This document shows positions 44,701 through 52,900 of a stretch of DNA of 64,000 bases, in pieces. The notes beneath the pieces were generated by a model, which was given only the letters and a program-made list of their open reading frames with translations, searched no databases and was not told where the DNA came from. The DNA is from Bacteroidales bacterium (GTDB taxonomy: Bacteria > Bacteroidota > Bacteroidia > Bacteroidales > Marinilabiliaceae): the NCBI GenBank assembly GCA_024401365.1, contig JAKSLE010000008.1, positions 80,823 through 144,822 of the forward strand, written 5' to 3'. Each line of letters opens with the position of its first letter. The stretch's first letter is position 1. The position numbers were made by a program, and so were the translations under genes.

Positions 44701-46711
44701 TATGCTTGAGTTCATCGAAGTTTTCTGGCTTCGTGATGGATTTGACGTGATTTGTGGTAATCCACCTTGGCTGAAGCTGGAGTTTGATGAGCAGGGTATT
44801 CTTTCAGAGAAGTACCCAGAGGTTGCGATACGTAAGGTATCTGCACCTGCTGCGCGTAAAATGCGTGATGAGATGTTTGCTAATATACCAACAACGGAAA
44901 CTATATATCATTCAGAAGAGATAGAAACAGCATGCTGTTCGACATTTATGAACGCATATTGTAACTATCCATTGCTGATTGGTCAGCAGACGAATCTCTA
45001 CAAGTGTGTACTTGAGAATGGTTTTTCATTATTGTCAGAATCAGGATTCATGGGATTGTTGCATCCAGAAACTGTATACGATGATCCTAACGGGCAGCTA
45101 CTTCGCAGAGCAATTTATCATCGTTTAAGATATCATTTTCAGTATGTAAATGAGTTTAGTTTGTTTTCCGAAGTTCACCATCTCACTAAATATGGAGAAC
45201 AAGTATATGGTGGCTTTCAGGAACAAATTAACTTTTTGTCCATTCATAACTTGTTCCATCCTTCAACAATAGATAGCAGTTTTGCCCATGACGGACATGG
45301 TGTTTGTGGAGGTCTTAAATCATCCGAAGGTAATTGGAATACAGAAGGACATAAAGATAGGCTGATTCGTTTCACTGAAAAGGAACTACGAATATTGGCA
45401 GATGCTTTTGAAAATGGCAGTGATTGGGAAACAGTAAAACTAACAAGTGTTCATGCAAAAGTAATTGTCGATGTACTTGAGAAATTCAGTAAGTTTAGTA
45501 ATCATATTAGAAATTACAATACTATTATCTCAGAGGGATTTCATGAAACAGGTGCTGTTGATGCAGGCATCATCAATAGAGAATGTATAGTTCCGCAGTT
45601 AAACAATTATGAGATGGTGTACAACGGGCCACAATTCTTTGTTGGTAATCCATGTTACAAAACTCCCCGTGAGGACTGCAAGCTAAACTCTGATTACGAT
45701 TCAATAGACTTGTTGCAGATAAATGAAGATTACACACCGAGGTCTAATTATAGGCCCAAGATGGAGTTGGCAGAGTATAAGTCCCAAATTAAGGGATTTA
45801 TTGTCGGTTATGATAATGGGCAACCTATATATGATTGTTGGATAGATTATTACAAAGTCGGCTTCAGGAAAATGTTAGCTATTTCAGGCGAGCGCTCGTT
45901 GATATGTGCTGTTCTGCCACGCAGAACAGCACATATCAACGGTGTCATATCCTCATCCTTCGTCAGAGGATATGACACCGTGGATATGGCTGGACTTTGT
46001 GCTTCACTACCAATGGATGCATATATAAAGATTATGGCATCTCAAAATCTTACATCCGTAAGACTTCAAGGATTTCCATTAGGTATTGATGAAAAATACA
46101 ATGTAGCTATGCGTTCTCGTACACTCATGCTTAACTGTCTCACTACTGCCTATTCCAACCTGTGGGAAGAGATGTGGGATGCAGCATACAAGCAAGAGAT
46201 ATGGAGCAAGACCGATGCACGACTGAAGCCATTCTCAACTCTTACTGAGCAATGGCAATGGGAAACACCTCTCCGCAACTACTACGAGCGCAGACAAGCA
46301 CTCGTAGAGATTGACGTTATCTCTGCCATGGCTCTCGGATTGACGCTGCAGGACCTTGAAATGATTTACACCATCCAGTTCCCAGTACTTCAGCAGAACG
46401 AGAACGACACATGGTATGATGCAGAAGGCAAGATTGTTTTTACCTGCTCAAAAGGTCTCACTGGCGTTGGTCTTGACCGCAAGCGCAATGCCAAGACTGG
46501 CATGTTAGGCTGGGAAGACATCCGTGGTGAACAGATAGATGAAAACACCTATCGCGGCACAATGCCAACCCATACCCACACCATCGACCCTGAAAAGAGC
46601 GAACTCTACGGTGGTCAACAACAAACCTTCGTAGCCCCCTACACTCGTTGCGACCGTATCGCCGACTACCGCACCGCCTGGGCGCACTTCGAAAAGATAT
46701 TCAATAAGTAA
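41738..46711 (+). CDS. Large N6-adenine DNA methyltransferase (Eco57I / DrmMI / PglX type)
   Basis: A 1657-residue class I methyltransferase. The SAM-binding motif is ILEPAMGAAAF (about 596-606) and the catalytic motif is VICGNPPWLKLEF (NPPW about 1008-1011). KSASYYTPEVLTRSTV just before motif I is typical of the Eco57I/PglX group. A long N-terminal region (1-560) and a target-recognition region (about 1050-1480) flank the core. No PD-(D/E)XK nuclease motif was found at the N-terminus, so a self-cutting type IIG enzyme is less likely. It probably modifies host DNA for the helicases of the island. The recognition region is richer in A/T than the flanks and contains two strong hairpins (45897-45981). 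Confidence 0.85.
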   Translation: MAENITYRFIQNVGDYFPSGYFTDDFVAKVQNCAGRSSEEMQALCSPYVQIRGEYEEYKNFIINGRARIEDKIKHTHDWHTTLLKKLGYDTNNAYQEAYVVKEGGNDSPTEIIPVRHIIRSGDQVSMLIMEMQNLITINDNEPDGLFKQQYEDDRTSGQQRYYGGQWKQVIPAMYLDREKYHFSPAIINKAITQIFLMPEERRPHYVLMLAGNTVFLLDQDKWARGSYLQFSLDDLYFQGQIKNYRLHYALFHLLCCKETLAADGQTVLMDTLIEESYKNAYEVTKDLKEGVIFAVETLANEALYYMRNVVNMPFGKYNKETGIYDETDDSFEAEVKDDCLTIIYRLLFLFYAESREELEILPVGDEVYKLGYSLESLRDLEMMRLNSQASRDGYFFDDSILHLFGLLANGHHVTDKVNNKSFRVRPIDSPLFNNKNLHHLGDVRFRNIKWQEVIKALSLSKKRNYCGRISYANLGVNQLGSVYESLLAFRGFYAEEDYIEVHKANEPQDGTFLVPYSRMGDFDISEVLTNPETGAPQILPKGTFVYRLNGRDRQKSASYYTPEVLTRSTVKYTLKSIIDDVRDNKRKATELLELKILEPAMGAAAFQNEVINQLAEAYLLHQQRQQREAGLSNWRISPDQYRNELQKVKAYIATHNVYGVDLNPTAVELGKLSLWLNVIHKDMETPFFANRICVGNAVIGAWLKVYSKNEFYGISERYGAKLKPNKWWEKAPHKVKFFANRVNRSVNDVYHFLLPDANMLGVRSIKEQKKEHPTEENRMAAILKDWTAPIASYDFQILQRLSAKIDILLKDYFSDQISIEKYTNNRREIWDGIDHSNQESLFKEEEQAESYARKQTLFDTRYGHDNAYRKLKLAMDYWCSLWFWEYKDADSLPTRQEYWADIEALLDVDDEKLDNRTRKALERTGMVSDDTDVEYNRISEDESQIVAKTQEEMLTAAHGKTNLFSDDDPLRLKIVCRLAERYRFFHPMLEFIEVFWLRDGFDVICGNPPWLKLEFDEQGILSEKYPEVAIRKVSAPAARKMRDEMFANIPTTETIYHSEEIETACCSTFMNAYCNYPLLIGQQTNLYKCVLENGFSLLSESGFMGLLHPETVYDDPNGQLLRRAIYHRLRYHFQYVNEFSLFSEVHHLTKYGEQVYGGFQEQINFLSIHNLFHPSTIDSSFAHDGHGVCGGLKSSEGNWNTEGHKDRLIRFTEKELRILADAFENGSDWETVKLTSVHAKVIVDVLEKFSKFSNHIRNYNTIISEGFHETGAVDAGIINRECIVPQLNNYEMVYNGPQFFVGNPCYKTPREDCKLNSDYDSIDLLQINEDYTPRSNYRPKMELAEYKSQIKGFIVGYDNGQPIYDCWIDYYKVGFRKMLAISGERSLICAVLPRRTAHINGVISSSFVRGYDTVDMAGLCASLPMDAYIKIMASQNLTSVRLQGFPLGIDEKYNVAMRSRTLMLNCLTTAYSNLWEEMWDAAYKQEIWSKTDARLKPFSTLTEQWQWETPLRNYYERRQALVEIDVISAMALGLTLQDLEMIYTIQFPVLQQNENDTWYDAEGKIVFTCSKGLTGVGLDRKRNAKTGMLGWEDIRGEQIDENTYRGTMPTHTHTIDPEKSELYGGQQQTFVAPYTRCDRIADYRTAWAHFEKIFNK
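45897..45981. repeat. Two adjacent perfect inverted repeats inside the methyltransferase gene
   Basis: First: 21-bp arms 45897-45917 and 45921-45941 with a 3-base loop CAC. Second: 16-bp arms 45939-45954 and 45966-45981 with an 11-base loop. They overlap by 3 bases. The frame stays open through both, encoding the LICAVLP and RRTAHINGV segments. Confidence 0.95.
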
Positions 46712-46728
46712 ATAAAAGAAGAATAAAT

Positions 46729-47859
46729 ATGAATAGGAAAGATTATATTGATGACTCTTGGGAAGAAAGAGAAGTTGATTCCCAAGAAGAATCTGTAGAC
46801 AATTTGAAAGGTCCGTTTGACCCTAATAATATAGATGTTGACATATCCACGGTTAATCTTGGTTCAATGCTTGAGCAGTTGGAGTATGGTGAGATAGATT
46901 TGCAGCCTGAGTTCCAACGAGCAAGTGGTGTGTGGACTGATGTAAAGAAGAGCCGTTTGATAGAATCAGTACTGCTTGGTCTTCCTTTGCCATCTTTCTA
47001 TTTCAGCGAGGATGCGACAACCAACAAACTGATAATCATTGATGGCTTGCAGAGACTGTGTTCTTTGAAAGAATTTTGTATAGACAAGACTCTTGTGTTG
47101 AATAATCTACAGTTTTTGACGAACTTAAATGGTGTCTCTTACGATGAACTGGACAGAACGCAAGTCAGACGGCTTAAGAGTCTTAAGATAACAATAAATA
47201 CGTTACGCAAACGTACTCCGACAAATGTGAAGTATGTTATCTTTCAACGTGTTAATACGGCAGGCGAACCATTGAATCCGCAAGAGGTTCGTAATGCTCT
47301 TTATCAGGGTAAGGCAACTCGGTTACTCAAGTCCATGGCAGCATTAGAGTCTTTCCGTATAGTAACCCGAAAAAAGGTTCCTACCAAACGTATGGCTGAC
47401 CGTGACTTGGTAAATAGATATTTGGCATTTTACCTCAAGAAGGATGTATATGATGGCAATTTGGATCAGTTTATGGGCGAAGTGACACTTGGATATATAA
47501 ATACATTGGATGACAAACAGGTTCAAAATATCCTTAATACATTTAAAAGTACGATGGATATATGCTGGGAACTGTTTGGTGACAAAGCATTTAGACGTCC
47601 TAATCCAAAGATAGAAGGAAAATATCTGAAACTCAACAAATCTATTTTTGAGGTTATTTCGGTTTCACTCGCATTGTTGACCAATGACGAGCAGTCAACG
47701 CTCATAAAGAAGAAAAAAAGTTTTATTTCAGAACTGGACAAATTGTTACGTGACGAACATTTTATCCAATCAATAACATCAGGTACAGCAAAAGTGCCGC
47801 AGGTGGAATATAGATTTAATAAAATTGATTTACTCATTAAAACTGTATTAGAACAATGA
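46729..47859 (+). CDS. DUF262 domain protein, short form
   Basis: A 376-residue DUF262 protein. Key segments: IDLQPEFQRASGVWTDVKKS, and IIIDGLQRLCSLKEF, where the usual DGQQRLTT reads DGLQRLCS. Then FQRVNTAGEPLNPQEVRNAL. There is no DUF1524 nuclease domain. The changed motif may mean altered nucleotide use. Its last four bases overlap the start of the DUF3696 ATPase gene (ATGA). This DUF262-ATPase pairing suggests a separate three-gene module with the next two genes. Confidence 0.85.
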   Translation: MNRKDYIDDSWEEREVDSQEESVDNLKGPFDPNNIDVDISTVNLGSMLEQLEYGEIDLQPEFQRASGVWTDVKKSRLIESVLLGLPLPSFYFSEDATTNKLIIIDGLQRLCSLKEFCIDKTLVLNNLQFLTNLNGVSYDELDRTQVRRLKSLKITINTLRKRTPTNVKYVIFQRVNTAGEPLNPQEVRNALYQGKATRLLKSMAALESFRIVTRKKVPTKRMADRDLVNRYLAFYLKKDVYDGNLDQFMGEVTLGYINTLDDKQVQNILNTFKSTMDICWELFGDKAFRRPNPKIEGKYLKLNKSIFEVISVSLALLTNDEQSTLIKKKKSFISELDKLLRDEHFIQSITSGTAKVPQVEYRFNKIDLLIKTVLEQ

Positions 47860-48968
47860 TAAACAAATTAGTATTAAAGGATTTCAAGATACATTCCAAT
47901 CTTGAGCTTCCACTTGGTGGTATTACCATTCTCACAGGACAGAATGGTATGGGCAAGTCTTCTGTTATGCAATCTTTGTTGTTGTTAAGGCAGTCATATA
48001 ATTCGTCGGGAATGATAAAGGGCATCAACCTGAAGGGTGACATGGTTGACCTGGGAAGCGCGAATGACGTTGAATGCAAGACTATAAGCAATGTCGAGCT
48101 GAACATCATGCTAACTGCCGATGAAAGCTTTGCTGATCTCCGTTTTTCTTATGATGTTGCTCCAGAAGATACGTTTCTTCCTGCGATTGACGACATGGAA
48201 TGGGATACGTTAAAGAATATCTCTTTATTCAACGAAAATTTTCAGTATATCAGCGCGTTTCGTTTAGGACCTCAGAAGGGATATGAGCGTGATACCAATA
48301 TTGTGCAGTATCAGCGACAGATTTCAAAGATTAACGGACAATGTGAGTATGCTGTTCATTTTCTTTCGTATTTTGGCAAGAGGATTCATTGTCTGCCAGC
48401 ATTGGTGCTTGATGACAAAACTGATGATTCACTGGAATCGCAGGTGCAAGCATGGATGCAGTTTGTTTCACCTCGTGTGAATATCAAGATAGAACCAGCA
48501 GGCGCAGACTTTAAGCTGAATTATAAGTTTAGCCGAGATGGGCAGCCTATGACGGATGAGATGGCGGCCGTTAATGTCGGATATGGCGTCACATACGTTC
48601 TCCCGATTTTGGTTGCCATCCTCAGTGCAAAGCCTGGCTCATTGATCCTCATTGAGAATCCAGAAGCCCACATTCATCCCAAAGCGCAGGCAGAACTGAT
48701 GAAACTCATTATGCGTGCTGTAGGAGCCGGAATCCAAATAATAATGGAAACACATAGCGACCATATTATGAATGGCGCTTTGGTAGCCATTGCTCAAAAT
48801 GAGGCTTATTTGGAATTAGTTAAAGCTTATTACTTTGAACGTGATGATGCGTCTCATACTTCTATTGCTCGTATGCTTAACATTATGAAGGATGGACGAA
48901 TAGTAAGTCCTCCAAAGGGATTCTTTGATCAGATTGATATTGATATGAGGTTATTAATGGGATTTTAG
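47856..48968 (+). CDS. AAA ATPase of the DUF3696 / OLD-like type
   Basis: A 370-residue SMC-like ATPase. Walker A ILTGQNGMGKSSVMQSLLLL (about 28-47), Walker B ILIENPEAHIHPKAQAEL near residue 265, and a H-loop IIMETHSDHIMNG. The C-terminal KDGRIVSPPKGFFDQID fits DUF3696. There is no TOPRIM nuclease, so it is ATPase only. It is translationally coupled to the DUF262 gene and followed after 4 bases by an unknown gene. Such ATPases often act as the sensor or motor of small defence modules. Confidence 0.88.
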   Translation: MINKLVLKDFKIHSNLELPLGGITILTGQNGMGKSSVMQSLLLLRQSYNSSGMIKGINLKGDMVDLGSANDVECKTISNVELNIMLTADESFADLRFSYDVAPEDTFLPAIDDMEWDTLKNISLFNENFQYISAFRLGPQKGYERDTNIVQYQRQISKINGQCEYAVHFLSYFGKRIHCLPALVLDDKTDDSLESQVQAWMQFVSPRVNIKIEPAGADFKLNYKFSRDGQPMTDEMAAVNVGYGVTYVLPILVAILSAKPGSLILIENPEAHIHPKAQAELMKLIMRAVGAGIQIIMETHSDHIMNGALVAIAQNEAYLELVKAYYFERDDASHTSIARMLNIMKDGRIVSPPKGFFDQIDIDMRLLMGF

Positions 48969-48972
48969 TTCT

Positions 48973-49839
48973 ATGGCTAAGAATGTTATCGCTTTAATAT
49001 TTCCAGAATATGATGACAAAGGCAACATCCTTACTTCGAAAGAATGGGAGGTTTCTAATTTGCCAAATGATTCTGTCTTAAAAGATTGGATTAAATCTCT
49101 ATATTATTTTATTGACTTCTACAAGTATGAAGGATGCGAGTTCATCTATGACTCAAAGAATGCTGACGCATGTATATTTATTGCTAAGGTGTTAGATGAC
49201 TGCTATCCTAATCTTGAAAGTTTCTTCCGTAGAGCATTATATGGAATGGCGAACTGGCGTACAAACAGAGTTTCGTCTGTAGATGATGAATATATGATAT
49301 ATAAATCCACTATTAAGGATGAAATGCGTACTGAGATTGCTGCACGTGAAGTATCGTGTCCGGACTCTAAATATGTAATTGCGGTTCACATTCCAGATTA
49401 CAAGCACAAGAAATGGGTGCTAAACAAGGAAGAAAATTACGTTGAAGTTACTGCATACCCTATGCTGATACCAGATATATTCTGTTGGCTTGCTGACAAT
49501 AGAATTCCGCCAAGAGTTTATAATTGGAACGAGAAGCATGGCGAAAACGGTGTCGGTGCTCATAAATCTCACAAAGGGGATGAGGTATCTGTCCTTCTGT
49601 GTTCAAGGGAACATGCGGAAGAGCTAATGCACAAAGCAATAGGGAATGACACGTTTGATGTCCTATACTGTTTTGATCCACAACATGGCAAATACATGGA
49701 ATACAAGCAGGATACTGTAAAAACGGACAAAGGAAATAACATCTTATCAAGAAGCTACCACTCTTTCCATATTGATGACGAGAATCGAGTTCCTCAAAAA
49801 GTAAAAAAAAGAATGGAACTTTTATCAAGTGAACGATAG
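48973..49839 (+). CDS. Unknown third protein of the DUF262-DUF3696 module
   Basis: A 288-residue soluble protein, no membrane segment. Notable segments: KYVIAVHIPDYKHKKWVLNK, RIPPRVYNWNEKHGENGVGA, and KGDEVSVLLCSREHAEELMH. I recognise no domain. Its spacing of 4 bases from the ATPase gene shows that it belongs to the same module. By position it could be the effector or a target-recognition partner; that is only inference. Confidence 0.65.
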   Translation: MAKNVIALIFPEYDDKGNILTSKEWEVSNLPNDSVLKDWIKSLYYFIDFYKYEGCEFIYDSKNADACIFIAKVLDDCYPNLESFFRRALYGMANWRTNRVSSVDDEYMIYKSTIKDEMRTEIAAREVSCPDSKYVIAVHIPDYKHKKWVLNKEENYVEVTAYPMLIPDIFCWLADNRIPPRVYNWNEKHGENGVGAHKSHKGDEVSVLLCSREHAEELMHKAIGNDTFDVLYCFDPQHGKYMEYKQDTVKTDKGNNILSRSYHSFHIDDENRVPQKVKKRMELLSSER

Positions 49840-49850
49840 TCCTTTGTGTT

Positions 49851-49961
49851 ATGAATAAGCAGTTCGGTGTAAAGTTCGGTAAAAAGTTCGGTGATAACAC
49901 CCTACTAATTACTTGTCAAGACAATGAATACAAAGGATTGTGGGTGACAAACAGAAATTAA
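49851..49961 (+). pseudogene. 36-codon relic with a KFG linker repeat
   Basis: ATG at 49851 gives MNKQFGVKFGKKFGDNTLLI and stops at 49961, 6 bases before the STAND gene. Three 12-bp units of AAGTTCGGTnnn form a KFGx repeat, the same kind of linker that COG2865/AlbA_2 proteins carry before their winged helix. It may be the leftover of another such gene, or a tiny leader frame. Confidence 0.35.
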
Positions 49962-49967
49962 TAGGTT

Positions 49968-52900
49968 ATGAAGATAATGCCAACATGGGATAGCTTTCGA
50001 GCAAAATATCCTTCTGAAGAAATTCAAAGAGCAAGGTTTGAAGATCTTGCCCGAGCATTGTTTTGTCATAGATTTGATATCAAATATGGCATATTTCAAT
50101 ATGTGAACCATGCTGGCAATGAAACCAATACGGTTTGTGTTGGTGATGAAGTCATTGGATTTCAGGCGAAATACTTTAAAGATGAAATAGATGATCAGAA
50201 TATAATACATTCCATAACAAAAGCCAAAAGCAGGAATCCTGAACAAACCAAAATAATCATATTTACCAATCTTACTTTTGGCAATCCACCAAAAGGTCAG
50301 CAGATGACTTCAAAGCAAAGGAAAATTGAAGATGCAGCTGTCGCAAATGATTTAACTTTGGAATGGTCAATGGATACAATGATTCTTGACCAAGTGGCTC
50401 CTTCTGATTGGATATATGATGTCTTCTTTGGTACGGAACCAAATCTTATGACATTTTTGAATGAGGAAAAGGATAATACTGCACGTATTCTACAACCTAT
50501 TAAAAGCCAAATTATTCATAATAATCATGAGATTAAGGTTAATCGGAATCTCCAAATAGAGACTATTAAAAATGCTATAAATGCTCATAATCATATAATA
50601 TTGCATGGAGAAGGTGGATGTGGAAAAACTGCAATCATAAAAGATATATATAATGAAATCGGCATAGATATAGCGTTTTGTATTAGAAAAGCTCAATCTT
50701 TAAAGGGCTTATCACTGAATGAGATATTTAGATTGACCAATAACTATTCTGCAAAGCATTTTGTGAATCTGTTTAAAGATACGGAGTACAAAGTGTTTGT
50801 TATTGATTCGGCTGAACGACTTCAAGAGATTGAGGACCAAACGACTTTGTTCAATCTGGTTAATCTTCTCATTGAAAATGATTGGTCTATAGTATTTACT
50901 GTACGTAACAACTATCTATCGGATTTGTGCTATGAACTGGAGGCTATTAATCCTGTTAATTTTCAATGCGTATCAGTTGATAATATTTTAGAAAAGGAAT
51001 TAGGTGAATATGCTATTAACAATCAGATAGTTCTCCCAGAAAACTCCTTTTTTAGAGAAAGATTGTGTAATCTTTTTTATTTAAACCTATATATACGATA
51101 CTATGATAATGTATCGGCAAAAAGTTCTTACAATCAATTTATAGACTTTGTATGGGTAGAAAAAATCACTAGTCGTCTAAAACTGAATGGAATAAATTTC
51201 AAAAGAGAAAATTGTTTTAAGGAATTAATAAAGGACAGAATAATGTCTGGTGCATTTTTCCTTAACTATGACAAACTTGATGGAGAAGCTTTACAAGCAT
51301 TAGTAAGAGATGAGATTATAGGAGAGAGTAATAATGGAGTCTTCATTACCCATGATATATACGAGGAATGGGGAGTCTTGAAATTTATAGATAACTGTTG
51401 GAGAAGAAGACAAAATGTACTAGACTTTTTCTCTAACCTTGGGACAACTTTTCTTGTTAGAAGAACATTTAGACAATGGCTAACGGATAATATAGATAAG
51501 AGTAAAGACTGTATATCCGAAATATTAGAGCTGATAACTAATGATATTGTTGAAAGTATATGGCGTGATGAAATTGTTGTGGCAATACTTTTATCGACAT
51601 ATTGTGAGGCTTTTTTACAGGATATTGAAAGTAAACTAGTAGAAAAAGATTCTTCGTTGTTAAAGCGATTAACATATTTATTGTTGATAGCATGTAAACG
51701 CTATGATAGGACTGTAAACGTAAAAGGAGAGGAATATCATATCTATATGCCTTATGGGCAGGGATGGAGTGCTTTTATCAATTGGATTTACGCACACAAA
51801 GATCATGATATAAGCATTCCAAACAAAGTTAATATTATATATGAGTGGACTCTGTATAATAAAGTGGGAGATACTACCCGATATGCAGGCCTTATTGCTC
51901 TTGATATATTATCACAAACAGAAAATGGTGTTAGAATTTATGATAGTTCTTTGAAGGAAAGATTGTGCCAAGTAATATGTAACTCTGCAAATGTAATGAA
52001 AGAAGAGTTGTCAATGTTGCTTGACAAAATAAACGAAAACAAATGGGTTAAACACAATGACCCCTACAATGCACTTTCGTTATATATTCTCACACGACCA
52101 AAATACGCTCAAAATCTGATATTTTCAGTTCCAGGAAAAGTTTTGGATTTAGCAAAACTCTATTGGATATCAGAAGAAAATAAAGAAGATGATGATGTAT
52201 ATCGACATAGAAGTACAATAGATATAGAATATCAATTTGGATTACGAGATTTTGAATTTAGAAACAACTATTCTCCGGCAGGTGCGGATCAATCTCCTGT
52301 TTATACTCTTCTGTGTGCATCTCCGCAAAGTACAGTCGACTTTATTGTTGAATTGATAAACTATAGTATTGAGTATTATTATACATCTGCAAATACATTA
52401 AATGATATCGATGAAATAGACGTTTATCACAAAGGAACAGTAACAAAACAATTAGGTAGTTATTATTTGTGGAGTATATATCGAGGTGCGATTCATATTA
52501 CTATTCCATGTCTATTGCAATCTATACACATGGCATTGGAAAAGTATTTAATGGAGTTAGACAAAACTAATGTTGGTTTTGTTAAAACGATCTTAGATTA
52601 TATACTATTAAAGAGTCGAAGTGTCTCTCTGACAGCGATCGTGGCAAGTATTGTAATGTATAATCCTGACCGCTATTGGAGATATGCACTTGATTTGTTC
52701 AGGACAAAAGAACTGTTCGATTATGATTCTACTAGATGTATGGATGAGAATGATCATTCATGGTTAATTGGAATGGATGCGTGGTCGGACCAAAATATAG
52801 CGCAAGAACGTAGCGATAGTGCAAATTTAGATTTCAGAAAGCAAAACCTTGAAGCTATTTGTGTTAGATACCAGTATTTTCGGACAAGCAACTTGACTGA

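Noticed and set aside
41738-46711. Self-sufficient type IIG restriction enzyme
   Set aside because: The size would allow it, but I could not find a convincing PD-(D/E)XK motif in the N-terminal region.
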